This document shows, piece by piece, positions 40,782 through 50,939 of a DNA stretch of 64,000 nt. The stretch is taken from the NCBI RefSeq assembly GCF_004104075.1, contig NZ_QOVK01000008.1:62001-126000 (forward strand). The letters run 5' to 3'. Below the pieces are notes generated by a model that saw only the letters and a program-made list of their open reading frames with translations, was not told the DNA's origin and searched no databases. A program made the position numbers and the translations under genes. Positions within the stretch are counted from its first letter, which is position 1, and each line of letters starts with the position of its first letter. The DNA is from Leeuwenhoekiella polynyae (GTDB lineage Bacteria > Bacteroidota > Bacteroidia > Flavobacteriales > Flavobacteriaceae).

Positions 40782-43499
40782 TTAGCGTTTTAAAGTGAAG
40801 TGCGATTTGAATTCCCGACCATCTTCAAGTAAAACTCGAAACCAATAGTCATCAGACGGTAAATTTTCACCAATATAGGTTCCGTCCCAGCCTTCTGATA
40901 ATGGATTCAGTTCTTTTAATAATTTACCATAGCGATCAAAAATACGAATGACTGTATTAGGCTGTATTAAATCACTTATTCCCTGTATCTGCCAGTAGTC
41001 GTGATAACCGTCACCATTAGGCGTAAAATATTTTGAAAAACCAATGATACTGAATTCTTGTTCAATGAAACCACAGTTTTCTTTAGACCTTACATAAACC
41101 CTATGAAAGCCGGGAGCAAGATTGTAGAACGTTGTGTCGTCCTGATAAGGCCCTAACTCGTTATCTATCGCCAACTCGTACTCGCCATTTCCTGAAATGG
41201 TAAATGTTGCGGTATTATTTTCAGTAGCGTCTGTAACTTCTATATTTTCAATAACTGCAAGTCCTTTTTCTAAAATAGTGATTGATTCTTCTCTAAAACA
41301 TCCCGACACGACATCTGTTATCCTCAAAGTGTGTGTAGTTGCCAAATTGGTTTCCAAGTATGGTGTAGTCTGACCTTCAGGAAGCCACTTATAGATGTAG
41401 GTTCTTGATGTATCTAAATTAGAATAATCAGGATAATACGTTTCTAACTCCGGAAAATTTACAGCACAGTAAATAGCTTCTTCTTCTAAACTAAAATCTG
41501 GTCTGGGAATCAATACAAGAGCAACCGGACTAATTGCAAAACAAGCATTATTATTTTCAACTCGTGCATAAACGGTTTCCTTATAAGGTGTTTGATTGGT
41601 ATAAATTGTTGGCAATTTCAGATTAGCATCTTCAAGCAGTGCTGCTTCTTCGCTAGGATAATAATTTACAGTATAACTTCCTGAAATTCCACCCAAAACC
41701 TGAGTATTAGCTTCACTTAGATCAAATTCTCCAAAGCCGGTATCATCGAGGTCACAATCCTCTAGCAAAGCTGAATTTGCAACAGTACTACTTACAACCA
41801 GGGTCACATCTACCGAAACTGCACATCCTGCCGGATTTTCTATTCGAGCATATAACGTTTGGGTTGGTGCTGTATTTTTATAACCTATGGGGTCCAATAT
41901 ATTCAAATTCAATTGAGCCTCATTCAAGGTCTCGTGATACGTAATTGTAAAATCTGGATCATTACCTGTTAATTGCTCTTCAGCTTCCGTAAGGTTAAAT
42001 ATACTAAAGCCATCTGCAGTAGCAGCATCTTCACATTGAGTTAATATTGTGGGGTTTTTAGGTGGATACGCGTAATACGTTACTTGTGCTACTCCTACTT
42101 TTTCGCAACTACCATCATTAGGATCTAATCTAAACTCATACGTCTCTGTATAAGGTAAAGTAACTCCCGTAGGTTGAGTGATATCAATTTCATAACCCGT
42201 CTCACCAGCGATTAAAACATCATCTTTGTACCAGGAATAGGATGCTCCTGTAACGGGTTCATACCCTAACGTATAATTATTTCCATCGCAAAGATCTAAC
42301 TTCTTACTATCCAGATCATTTTGAATGATATCAAGCTCATTAAATAAAGACTGATTAAAAGGAGGCAAACCCTGATAACTTATGCCGCTTCCTAAATTGA
42401 TTGCCTTATCATTATAATTGGCTGCCAATCCTGCACTATTAGGATTTTCAATAACGCCTAAATAATTAGAACCCACTTGATACGCAGTACTTAAAGCTCT
42501 ATATATTTTTCCGTTAGGCCCCAATTGTAAACTACCGCGATAATAGCTTTGTTCATCTAACACAACCTGACTTGTAGATATATCTGTAGCTTCGGTATCG
42601 TACTGAAGTAAAGTTGAAAAATGGTTTCCAGGTGGTAATCTAGAATCTTCATTATTTGAACTACTTACATACAAATAACGATTATTAGGAGAAAACTCAA
42701 CGCCATAAGATGCATAGTTTGTTCCGTTAATCGCAAGACGACTAGCACTAGAAACTATTCCGGTATTCGGATCAAAATCGGCCAAAAATAATCCATCTGC
42801 AGCATTTGCTATTGCCAATTTTGAACCATCTGGAGAGAATTTTAAATTACCTCTTGGATCCTGAACAGCCACAGTTATCTGTGATTTTACAGGTGTAGTA
42901 TTTAAACCTGTATTACTCAATTCATATGCGTATATCGTATTTAATAAATTCTCATTACCGCTAGCGCTAGAGAAAGTTACCATCCATACGCTGTTAGTAA
43001 CACAACTCTTGATCACCGCACTCAGTTTTTCTGAAGAGAAATTCAAAAGCTTATTATTTTTTGTAGTTACAACACCATCAGGATTGGAATTAAAATCCAC
43101 GATACTGTAATTTAGCCCCTCACTTACCTCATTTGGTTGTGTTCGAGTATCAACTGTAAATATGTAATATATACCCGGTGTATTGGGCTGGGGTATTATT
43201 ATGGCAGACTGGGTACTTGAAGGATTTCCAAATAAATTTGTCCCATTTTGCATTATAGAATGGTCTGCTGCATAAACAGTTATGCCATCGGTATAAAAAA
43301 GTAAATTACCGTCATCATCAGATATTGTTGCACAACCTTCTAGCGTGTTAAGTTGACCATCTGTAAGTACCGTTGGTGTAGCTGAGCTAAAGTTTAAGCC
43401 GGCTCCATTCCCAAAATACCAGTTATTCGCCTGACTTTGTGAAAAAGTATTGAGACTTACCGAAAGGAAGAAAAACAAAAAAAAGGGAATGCTGCGCAT
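40782..43499 (-). CDS. T9SS type B sorting-domain secreted protein with N-terminal propeller
   Basis: 905 residues. A signal peptide (MRSIPFFLFFFLSVSLNTFS) precedes a beta-propeller-like region to about residue 380 (LKFSPDGSKLAIANAADGLF, LQLGPNGKIYRALS). Several Ig-like repeats follow, with the recurring phrase 'YARVEN', and then a C-terminal gliding-motility/T9SS type B domain beginning YFTPNGDGYHDYWQIQGISD and ending SHFTLKR. It is exported through type IX secretion and anchored or released at the cell surface. Function beyond adhesion-type is not clear. Monocistronic. Confidence 0.92.
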   Translation of the reverse strand: MRSIPFFLFFFLSVSLNTFSQSQANNWYFGNGAGLNFSSATPTVLTDGQLNTLEGCATISDDDGNLLFYTDGITVYAADHSIMQNGTNLFGNPSSTQSAIIIPQPNTPGIYYIFTVDTRTQPNEVSEGLNYSIVDFNSNPDGVVTTKNNKLLNFSSEKLSAVIKSCVTNSVWMVTFSSASGNENLLNTIYAYELSNTGLNTTPVKSQITVAVQDPRGNLKFSPDGSKLAIANAADGLFLADFDPNTGIVSSASRLAINGTNYASYGVEFSPNNRYLYVSSSNNEDSRLPPGNHFSTLLQYDTEATDISTSQVVLDEQSYYRGSLQLGPNGKIYRALSTAYQVGSNYLGVIENPNSAGLAANYNDKAINLGSGISYQGLPPFNQSLFNELDIIQNDLDSKKLDLCDGNNYTLGYEPVTGASYSWYKDDVLIAGETGYEIDITQPTGVTLPYTETYEFRLDPNDGSCEKVGVAQVTYYAYPPKNPTILTQCEDAATADGFSIFNLTEAEEQLTGNDPDFTITYHETLNEAQLNLNILDPIGYKNTAPTQTLYARIENPAGCAVSVDVTLVVSSTVANSALLEDCDLDDTGFGEFDLSEANTQVLGGISGSYTVNYYPSEEAALLEDANLKLPTIYTNQTPYKETVYARVENNNACFAISPVALVLIPRPDFSLEEEAIYCAVNFPELETYYPDYSNLDTSRTYIYKWLPEGQTTPYLETNLATTHTLRITDVVSGCFREESITILEKGLAVIENIEVTDATENNTATFTISGNGEYELAIDNELGPYQDDTTFYNLAPGFHRVYVRSKENCGFIEQEFSIIGFSKYFTPNGDGYHDYWQIQGISDLIQPNTVIRIFDRYGKLLKELNPLSEGWDGTYIGENLPSDDYWFRVLLEDGREFKSHFTLKR

Positions 43500-43616
43500 T
43501 AAAAAGTTTGACCGTGTGATTGTAGTTATTTTAAATACAATTACAATTTAAATGATATTCTTCGTTTAGCGAAATAGTTTCGGCAAAGCAAAGCTTTAAA
43601 ACGGTAAACTCAACAC

Positions 43617-44447
43617 TTACAAATCTCTTTTTTTAAGCAGAGCATATGCTCCATAAATAAATAAAAATATCCATACCGAAACAATTGCTACTTCATACCA
43701 ATGTACAGCATAATCAATAGCGATATCTGCCTGTAACTGGTTGGCCGCTGTTTCAATAAAGTTTAAACGCTGAAAAGGTAGATTAATCAGATTTTTCATC
43801 GCTTCAAGCGGGAAAAACTGCACGATAGCATCTGCTGTTTCAGCGCTGCCTTTCCAACGTAAAATACCGTAGGTTATGTTTTCAAAAATCCACCAAACGA
43901 ATAAAAACCCTAATGCAAAAGCAGAACGTTTCACTAAAACTCCTAAGAACAAACAGAATGAGAAAAAACCAACCAGCTTGAAAAAATATGCAAGTAGAAA
44001 TTCCATTTCTCGGGTAACAATACTAAACTCTGTGTAGTCTGAAAAGGAATAACCCAGAATAAGGCTCATTATAAAAATAAACAGTGTAGAGAGTAAAGCA
44101 AAAGCCACAACAGTATAGAACTTAGAAAGCATAAATTCTTTCTTACTCAACCCATCAATCAAGTTCTGTTTGAGTGTACGATTGCTGTATTCATTTGAAA
44201 TCATCGAAACGATTACAATGGCTAGAAAGAATTTAAGCGTCGCTGCCACCCAGGTATTGAAATGCCAAATAAACGGAAAGTTGAAAATACCTTGATCTGC
44301 AATACGTATCTGAAAATCTCCAAGATTAAATTCTATTGAAGCGATAAGGGCTATAAAAGATAAAATCACAAAATAAGCGATACTCAATACTTTTGAAGAA
44401 CGGCTGTGTTTTAGTTTGTAAAATTCTATAGTAAGTAATCGTAGCAT
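43617..44447 (-). CDS. ABC-2 type transporter permease
   Basis: 276 residues with six predicted membrane helices, no signal peptide. It begins MLRLLTIEFYKLKHSRSSKV, a start typical of ABC-2 permeases of the gliding/natA-type, and LKRS/FALGFLFVWWIFENI lies in a central helix. It is 8 bp downstream of the ATP-binding subunit, with which it forms an exporter; the cargo is unknown. Confidence 0.88.
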   Translation of the reverse strand: MLRLLTIEFYKLKHSRSSKVLSIAYFVILSFIALIASIEFNLGDFQIRIADQGIFNFPFIWHFNTWVAATLKFFLAIVIVSMISNEYSNRTLKQNLIDGLSKKEFMLSKFYTVVAFALLSTLFIFIMSLILGYSFSDYTEFSIVTREMEFLLAYFFKLVGFFSFCLFLGVLVKRSAFALGFLFVWWIFENITYGILRWKGSAETADAIVQFFPLEAMKNLINLPFQRLNFIETAANQLQADIAIDYAVHWYEVAIVSVWIFLFIYGAYALLKKRDL

Positions 44448-44454
44448 GTGTGGC

Positions 44455-45354
44455 TTAATTTAGGTTGGCAGTAAGTTGTAAAAATTGTTCTTCTAGGCTT
44501 TCTTTACGTTTAACCATATGAGAAAGCACCAATCCCTGATTGAATAAAAATGTGTTTAAGGCTTCTGCAGAAAGGGGGTTTTTAAGAAATCCTGTTACAA
44601 GACCGTTCTCTTCTTTAACCGAAGTAAAATCAGGATGCCCTTCGAGAACTGTTATAAGTTCTTGTTGCTTTTCGCAACGCAACTCAAAAAAGCCGTGACT
44701 GGCATTTAATTCTTCTACAGGGCCTGCGTAGAGTTTAATTCCCTTTCTGATAATTACAACGTGGGAACACACTTTTTCAACCTCATCTAGCAAATGTGAA
44801 GCGAGTAAAATTGTGGTACCGCCCCTTGCAATATTTTTTATGATCTCTCTGATTTGGTGAATTCCCTGAGGGTCCAAACCGTTAGTTGGTTCGTCAAGAA
44901 TCAAAATTTCAGGATCATTAAGCAAAGCCGAAGCTATTGCCAGGCGTTGCTTCATTCCTAAAGAAAAAGTGCTGAATTTACTGTCTTTTCTATCCAGTAA
45001 GTGAACAACTTCTAATTTTTCTTCAATCTTACCGGTGTCAACATCTTTTATCGTACAAACCAATTCGAGGTTTTGAGCAGCAGTCATATATGGGTAAAAA
45101 TTAGGTCGCTCAATAATAGCTCCTACTTTTTTAAGTGCATGGTGTGTGGTATCACTCCCGTCAAACCATTTAAAATCGCCAGAGGTTGCATTCACAACAT
45201 TAAGAACCATACCCAAAGTGGTAGATTTACCACTTCCGTTAGGACCAAGAATACCGTAGACATTGCCTTTCTCAATAGTAAAGCTCAAGTCATTGACCGC
45301 TTTTACTTTACCGTAATGTTTGGTGAGATTATTTAGTGTAAGAATTGTTTCCAA
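44455..45354 (-). CDS. ABC transporter ATP-binding protein
   Basis: 299 residues. Walker A GILGPNGSGKSTTLG (about 38-52), signature FSLGMKQRLAIASAL (about 131-145), Walker B EILILDEPTNGLD and H-loop ASHLLDEVEKV, followed by a DUF4162-like C-terminal region. The natural start is a TTG at 45352-45354 (METILTLNNLTKHYGKVKAV); the frame runs 11 codons further to another TTG at 45387, with no ATG. It energises the ABC-2 permease encoded 8 bp downstream. Confidence 0.9.
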   Translation of the reverse strand: METILTLNNLTKHYGKVKAVNDLSFTIEKGNVYGILGPNGSGKSTTLGMVLNVVNATSGDFKWFDGSDTTHHALKKVGAIIERPNFYPYMTAAQNLELVCTIKDVDTGKIEEKLEVVHLLDRKDSKFSTFSLGMKQRLAIASALLNDPEILILDEPTNGLDPQGIHQIREIIKNIARGGTTILLASHLLDEVEKVCSHVVIIRKGIKLYAGPVEELNASHGFFELRCEKQQELITVLEGHPDFTSVKEENGLVTGFLKNPLSAEALNTFLFNQGLVLSHMVKRKESLEEQFLQLTANLN

Positions 45355-45492
45355 AAGCGTATTTTTAGAATTAACGTTCAGTAACAAGACGGAAGAACCA
45401 CTATTTTGTTACATCACATTAGTACCTTTACAATTCAAACTGACTTATTTGGATATTAAAAAAGTCTGAGTTTGAGCTTAAATATGTAGTCT

Positions 45493-46566
45493 ATGGAAGA
45501 GAAATTAATGTCGCGCAAAAAGCCAACTTATCCCGTTGGTGAGAAGCTTCAGGAATATTTGAACAAGTATAACAGAGCTACACAAATCCCTGTCTTTTAT
45601 GATGATTTATTGCGCTTTTCCGGCGGAATAAATATTTACGATAAAAATGATAAAGATACCTTATGGATCAGTGTGTACTACCCAGAACATGAACGTAGAG
45701 AGATTGAAGAAAGCCTCAAGCGTGTTTATGCCATTCTACATTCTGATGGAAATGAAAATGTACTGCCGTTCTTAAGTGTTACGGCAATTGATTATTGCAC
45801 CTTTGGTAACTCAAAGCCTTTCCGCATAAAAGTCAATAATATTTTTAACGACAACTATACGTATTTCTATGTCAAAAAAGCCGATGCAAGCAGAATCTAT
45901 GGTTTAGACCTGGAGCATATTTTATCTCCCAACCGCATTAACTTTTTGGTTTATAAAGACACGCTTATAGAGGAACATATTGTGGGTATTCCCGGTGATG
46001 TTTTTATTTCAGATTATCTGGAAGATTGTGATGATGTAGGTAAAGCGCAATTGGCCAAAGAATTTGTAAAGTTTAATGAGCGCTGTATGATATTGTTATT
46101 AGGCGATATGCGATCGTATAACTACGTCGTGATTCCTACTCATGATTTTGATCATATTAAGTATAAAATACGCGCTATTGATTTTGATCAACAGTGTTAT
46201 GAAGGAAATTTTAAAGTCTATAAACCACACATTTTTAAAGAGAACTTTAGAATGGTAGAACTGGTTTCTAACCGACTGAGAGATAAATCTATAGAGCAAT
46301 ACCGTGAAGAAGAACGTGCTGTACTCGCAAAACGAATTATCACTTCTAAAAATCGCTTACGCCGTCTATTAAAATGTATGACGCAAGACCAAATTTCTTC
46401 AGAAAAAAACCTCAAACAACTGCGTAGTCAGTTATACGACTACACGATGGATATGAAATTTAAGCGTGCAAAGTCTATGGGGCAAATCGTAAAAACTGCT
46501 TTGGCTTTTGTAAAGCGTAATTATGAAGATGTAAGTATGAAGCGTATTATGGAAGCAAGATATTAA
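45493..46566 (+). CDS. Conserved protein of unknown function with kinase-like loop
   Basis: 357 residues, no signal peptide or membrane helix, rich in Lys/Arg at the C-terminus (MDMKFKRAKSMGQIVKTALA). I do not recognise a named family. One feature stands out: LLLGDMRSYNYVVIP followed by KIRAIDFDQQCYEGN looks like the catalytic loop and metal-binding DFD of a divergent protein-kinase-like or HipA-like fold (G-D-x3-x-N, then D-F-D). The N-terminal half is plain alpha/beta. It lies between the ABC exporter and the trehalose genes; a terminator separates it from the convergent GH15. Confidence 0.6.
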   Translation: MEEKLMSRKKPTYPVGEKLQEYLNKYNRATQIPVFYDDLLRFSGGINIYDKNDKDTLWISVYYPEHERREIEESLKRVYAILHSDGNENVLPFLSVTAIDYCTFGNSKPFRIKVNNIFNDNYTYFYVKKADASRIYGLDLEHILSPNRINFLVYKDTLIEEHIVGIPGDVFISDYLEDCDDVGKAQLAKEFVKFNERCMILLLGDMRSYNYVVIPTHDFDHIKYKIRAIDFDQQCYEGNFKVYKPHIFKENFRMVELVSNRLRDKSIEQYREEERAVLAKRIITSKNRLRRLLKCMTQDQISSEKNLKQLRSQLYDYTMDMKFKRAKSMGQIVKTALAFVKRNYEDVSMKRIMEARY

Positions 46567-46584
46567 TAGACTTTTTAAAATCAA

Positions 46585-46608
46585 AAAACCCCGTAAATAC
46601 GGGGTTTT
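46585..46608. terminator. Bidirectional terminator between the unknown gene and GH15
   Basis: 11-bp stem AAAACCCCGTA (46585-46595) with TACGGGGTTTT (46598-46608), short loop, flanking A and T runs on either side. Confidence 0.85.
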
Positions 46609-46634
46609 GATTTCTTTCTAAATACGTATACTTT

Positions 46635-48446
46635 TTAATACAATATCGGTTTAAAATGAATTTCTTCTTCCTCATCCCCTCCATACTTGGCGAAATTCGT
46701 TGCTGTTTCAATTAAGGCGAGGTGTGAATATGCCTGCGGAAAATTCCCCAGCAGACGCTTGGTTTTAAAATCAATATCTTCACTGAATAAACCTAAGTGA
46801 TTACTATACGATAACAATTGATCAAAATATTTGATTGCTTTTTGGCGCTCTCCTATTTTAAATAAACTATCAATAAACCAAAATGTACAAATGGTAAAAG
46901 ACGAGCTAGGCTCTCCAAAGTCATCTTCATTCTTATATCGATACATCAAACCGTCTTTACAGAGTTCGCGCTCTGTTGCTTCAACTGTAGATACAAACCG
47001 TGGATTCTTCGCATCTATAAAACCGTATTGTTCCATCAGTAAGGTAGAAGCATCCAGATCTTTTGAACCGTAATATTGGGTATAAGCCTGCATATCTTCG
47101 TTCCAGGCATTTTCGCAGATATCATCGTGAATCTCTTTTCGCAGCGCTTGCCATTCTTCCAGATTACGGTGGCGTTTTAAAACTTCGGCTATTTTAATAG
47201 CACGATCTATCGCAACCCAGCATAATAATTTAGAGAATGTAAAATGGCGGTCTTCAGTGCGTAGTTCCCAGATCCCTTTATCGGGTTCTCGCCAGTGTTG
47301 TTTTACAATTTTGATAATTCCCAGAACAACCGTCCAAAGTTCTTCACTGTTTTCTAAAGTAGTCTCAAATTGTATAAATTGCTGATAAATAACTTCCATC
47401 AGAATTCCATAGATATCATTTTGCCTTTGAATGTACGCAGCATTTCCTACACGTACCGGTGCAGAATCTTTATAACCAGAAAGATGATCTAGGGTATATT
47501 CTTCTAAATTCTTTTCGCCATTAATACCATACATTATTTGCATTTTCTCATCCTTATCGGGCAAGGTGTCTATAATAAATTGCAAAAAATTATGTGCATA
47601 TTTCGTGTGTCCCAAATTTGAAATCACGCGTATCACCATCGATGCATCGCGTACCCAGCAAAAACGATAATCCCAATTGCGCACTTCACCTATAGTTTCT
47701 GGTAAGGAGGTTGTCGCAGCAGCAAGCACCGCTCCAGATTTTTCAAACGTGAGTGCTTTTAGAGTGAGTGCACTACGCATTATCTCATTTTGATAAAGCG
47801 GATATTTTGTAGTCACCTCACTCCAGTTCATCCAGTAGACCTTAGTACGCTGAAATTTAAGATACGCACGATCTAGTGTTTGTTCCATCAACTTCTCGTG
47901 ATACGACATCAACAAAAAAGCATTTGCCTCTAGTGTTATGGTCTTTTTATTGAGAATATCCTCTTTTTCGAGATTCGTATATAAATAGAGCGAATCGTAT
48001 TTACCATCATCGGTATAACTTTCTATATATTCTCCTTTGTTTACGGTAATCGTTTTTACACTGGCATACTCTAACTTAGGATCGTAGTTGCAAACAAACT
48101 TGGGTGCACCTTTTACTAATCTGATGAACCTGATGATATCTGGCGGAGCATAAAAAGACCCGCTTCTTTTTTCATAACGCGGCATAAAGTCAAATACCTC
48201 AAAAGCATCAGTCCCGTTGTCATACATAGTGCGCAAAATATTAGTCTGCCACATGTATTTTTGAGAGATTTTATAGTCCTCCCCCACTTCAAAACTCTGA
48301 GAACCTCCTTTTTCTTCATCCAGTAATTTTGCAAAAACTGATGGAGAGTCAAAGATGGGAAGACAACACCAATCGAGAGATCCTTTTTCTGATATTAAGG
48401 CTGCGCTTTTGCAGTTTCCTATGATTCCGTAGTTTAAATTATCCAT
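46635..48446 (-). CDS. Glycoside hydrolase family 15 protein (glucoamylase/trehalase-like)
   Basis: 603 residues without a signal peptide, so cytoplasmic. N-terminal MDNLNYGIIGNCKSAALISE and GSLDWCCLPIFDSPSVFAKL are the usual GH15-bacterial start. The (alpha/alpha)6 barrel contains VRNWDYRFCWVRDAS, KGIWELRTEDRHFTFSKLLC and the late catalytic region YRYKNEDDFGEPSSSFTICT. Cytoplasmic bacterial GH15 proteins are often trehalases. The divergent gene is otsAB, which makes trehalose, so a trehalase role is a reasonable inference. Confidence 0.88.
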   Translation of the reverse strand: MDNLNYGIIGNCKSAALISEKGSLDWCCLPIFDSPSVFAKLLDEEKGGSQSFEVGEDYKISQKYMWQTNILRTMYDNGTDAFEVFDFMPRYEKRSGSFYAPPDIIRFIRLVKGAPKFVCNYDPKLEYASVKTITVNKGEYIESYTDDGKYDSLYLYTNLEKEDILNKKTITLEANAFLLMSYHEKLMEQTLDRAYLKFQRTKVYWMNWSEVTTKYPLYQNEIMRSALTLKALTFEKSGAVLAAATTSLPETIGEVRNWDYRFCWVRDASMVIRVISNLGHTKYAHNFLQFIIDTLPDKDEKMQIMYGINGEKNLEEYTLDHLSGYKDSAPVRVGNAAYIQRQNDIYGILMEVIYQQFIQFETTLENSEELWTVVLGIIKIVKQHWREPDKGIWELRTEDRHFTFSKLLCWVAIDRAIKIAEVLKRHRNLEEWQALRKEIHDDICENAWNEDMQAYTQYYGSKDLDASTLLMEQYGFIDAKNPRFVSTVEATERELCKDGLMYRYKNEDDFGEPSSSFTICTFWFIDSLFKIGERQKAIKYFDQLLSYSNHLGLFSEDIDFKTKRLLGNFPQAYSHLALIETATNFAKYGGDEEEEIHFKPILY

Positions 48447-48555
48447 GAAAATTTTTAAAATATTCTAAAGTTCTATTAAACGGCTAGTGTAACCGCTTCG
48501 ATTTTCCGAAATTTAAGCATTAACAAAAAATCTAACCCTCCGATTACCTGTTTTT

Positions 48556-50760
48556 ATGAGTAAAACTATCATTATATCAAATCGACTGCCTTTACAATTA
48601 CAAATCGATAATAAAACCATTAAAGCAACTCCAAGTGTTGGAGGTTTAGCAACGGGGATGAAATCAGTTCACCGCGACAGTAATGGTATTTGGATTGGTT
48701 GGACCGGTCTTACCGAAGAAGAAATTCCTGCAGACCTGCGCGATGAAGTTGTTGAAGCCACAATACAAGAACAATGTGTACCTGTTTCGTTGACAGAAGA
48801 AGATATTGAAGGCTTTTACTACGGGTTCTCCAACCGTACTATTTGGCCGCTTTTCCATTATTTTATGGAATATACAGAGTTCGAAAAAGAAAGTTGGCAA
48901 AGCTATGTTACCGTAAACCAAAAATATGCTGAGGTAGTTCTTGATAATATTGAAGAAGGTGATACGATTTGGGTGCACGATTATCAGTTGATGCTGCTTC
49001 CGGCGCTTATTAAAAAAGAGCGACCAGATGTACAAATTGGTTTCTTTTTACACATTCCCTTCCCTTCTTATGAAGTTTTCAGAACCCTTCCGTGGAGAGA
49101 AGAAATTTTAAAGGGGTTATTAGGTTCAGATCTAATCGGCTTTCATACCTATGATTATCAGCGTCACTTTTTAAGTTCTGTTTCTCGTATATTAAGAAAC
49201 GAAGTCAGCTTTAACGAAATTACTCTTAAAGATCGTATTGTTACGGTTAACTCGTACCCTATGGGTATTGACTATAATAAATTCTCTGAAGCTGCGGCAA
49301 AACACGACGCAGCAAAAAACCAATCAGAATTGCAACGCCGTCTCGATCTGCATATAGATTCTACGCCAGATGCAAAAATGATTCTTTCTATAGATCGTCT
49401 TGATTACAGTAAGGGAATCGCAAACCGCATCAGAGCTTATGAATATTTCCTTGAAAAGTATCCTGAATTTAAAGAGAAAGTTCGCTTGGTTATGCTTGCT
49501 GTTCCTTCCCGATCTAATGTTCCGCAATATCAATTGTTGAAAAAAGAAGTTGACGAACTGGTAGGTCGTATTAACGGAAAGTTTGCTTCCGTAAGCTGGA
49601 CACCGATTTGGTATTTTTACCGCTCAATGCCTTTTGAAAACTTAATTGATTTATACACCACTTGTGAAGTGGCACTTTTAACGCCTATTAGAGACGGAAT
49701 GAATCTGGTTGCTAAAGAATATGTCGCAACGAGAACCGATAAAAAAGGAGTTTTGATATTGAGTGAAATGGCCGGTGCTGCTCAAGAAATGAGTGAAGCA
49801 CTCATTATAAATCCGAATAATTTTGAGGAAATTGCAGATGCTTTAAAACAAGCAATAGAAATGCCTGAAGCTGAACAAATCAAACGCAATAAATTTCTTC
49901 AAAAACGATTAAAAAGATATAACGTAGAAAAATGGGCTAACGACTTTATGACCTCATTACGTGATACTGCACACAAATCAGACATCGTAAAAGCAATACG
50001 TATGCGCACTGATCAGGAAGATGAAATGTTTGAGACTTATAAAAAAGCAGACAAACGTATTCTTTTCTTGGATTATGACGGAACTTTAAGAGGTTTTGTA
50101 AACAACCCTGAAGATGCCAGTCCTGACGATGATTTAATAGAATTGGTTAGAACCATACACAATCAAGATAATACCGAAGTAGTAATCATAAGCGGTCGTG
50201 ACCGCCATACTTTAGGAACCTGGTGGCAAGATGTACCTATAACGCTTATCGCAGAACACGGTGTTTGGAAAAGACCTGTTGGCGGTGAATGGGCTGTCAC
50301 AGAAAATCTTAAAAACGATTGGATGGATACGGTTCGGCCTATTCTTGAACAGTTTGTAGACCGTACTGCCGGTACATTCATCGAAGAAAAAAACTATTCT
50401 TTAGCTTGGCATTATCGCAATGCTGATCCAGATTTAGGTGAGAAACGAGCTAGCGAACTCTCTAATGTTCTTAAAGAACTTTCAGCAAATAATGAGTTGG
50501 GTGTTTTAGACGGGAACAAAGTATTGGAAATTAAAGACAGTACGATTCATAAAGGTAAGGCGGTTACCAAACATATTTTTGGCAAAGACTATAGTTTTAA
50601 GTTTGCAATAGGTGATGACTGGACCGATGAATACATGTTTCAGGATTTACCCGATGATGCATTTACTATTAAAGTTGGTCTGCAAAAAACAGCAGCTAAA
50701 TATTATGTAGATGATACAGACCGTGTGCGTGATTTGCTTAAAAAGTTTGCAACAACCTAA
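48556..50760 (+). CDS. otsAB: Bifunctional trehalose-6-phosphate synthase / phosphatase
   Basis: 734 residues, a fusion of OtsA (GT20, about 1-470) and OtsB (HAD phosphatase, about 495-734). OtsA part: IIISNRLPLQLQID, VGGLATGMKSV, WVHDYQLMLLPALIKK, GFFLHIPFPSYEVFRTLPWR, SIDRLDYSKGIANRI, LTPIRDGMNLVAKEYVA. OtsB part: RILFLDYDGTLRGF (DxDGT), VVIISGRDRHTL, LAWHYRNADPD, AIGDDWTDEYMF. The enzyme makes trehalose-6-phosphate from UDP-glucose and glucose-6-phosphate and then dephosphorylates it. It is divergent from GH15 and followed by a terminator. Confidence 0.96.
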   Translation: MSKTIIISNRLPLQLQIDNKTIKATPSVGGLATGMKSVHRDSNGIWIGWTGLTEEEIPADLRDEVVEATIQEQCVPVSLTEEDIEGFYYGFSNRTIWPLFHYFMEYTEFEKESWQSYVTVNQKYAEVVLDNIEEGDTIWVHDYQLMLLPALIKKERPDVQIGFFLHIPFPSYEVFRTLPWREEILKGLLGSDLIGFHTYDYQRHFLSSVSRILRNEVSFNEITLKDRIVTVNSYPMGIDYNKFSEAAAKHDAAKNQSELQRRLDLHIDSTPDAKMILSIDRLDYSKGIANRIRAYEYFLEKYPEFKEKVRLVMLAVPSRSNVPQYQLLKKEVDELVGRINGKFASVSWTPIWYFYRSMPFENLIDLYTTCEVALLTPIRDGMNLVAKEYVATRTDKKGVLILSEMAGAAQEMSEALIINPNNFEEIADALKQAIEMPEAEQIKRNKFLQKRLKRYNVEKWANDFMTSLRDTAHKSDIVKAIRMRTDQEDEMFETYKKADKRILFLDYDGTLRGFVNNPEDASPDDDLIELVRTIHNQDNTEVVIISGRDRHTLGTWWQDVPITLIAEHGVWKRPVGGEWAVTENLKNDWMDTVRPILEQFVDRTAGTFIEEKNYSLAWHYRNADPDLGEKRASELSNVLKELSANNELGVLDGNKVLEIKDSTIHKGKAVTKHIFGKDYSFKFAIGDDWTDEYMFQDLPDDAFTIKVGLQKTAAKYYVDDTDRVRDLLKKFATT

Positions 50761-50884
50761 TAAAATTATACTTAGATAATTTACTCGATAATCAAGTTTT
50801 TAACGCTTTTAAGGCTTGCATCGAAATCAAGGTCTATTTCTTTATAATGTCTTTTAGGCTTGACCCAAGATGATTTACTTTTAT

Positions 50885-50923
50885 GGCGAGCAGATTTATT
50901 TTAAATTTCTGCTTGCCTTTTTT
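50885..50923 (+). terminator. Intrinsic terminator of otsAB
   Basis: GGCGAGCAGA (50885-50894) pairs with TCTGCTTGCC (50908-50917) with one G-U wobble and is followed by six T. The first codons of the longest M28 frame (ATG 50883) lie inside it, so that start is spurious. The 124-bp stretch between otsAB and this hairpin shows nothing else. Confidence 0.8.
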
Positions 50924-50939
50924 AATCCTAACAATTGAT

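Noticed and set aside
50883-50939. Longer M28 frame starting at ATG 50883
   Set aside because: Those codons form the otsAB terminator hairpin and T-run; a good signal peptide starts at 50940.
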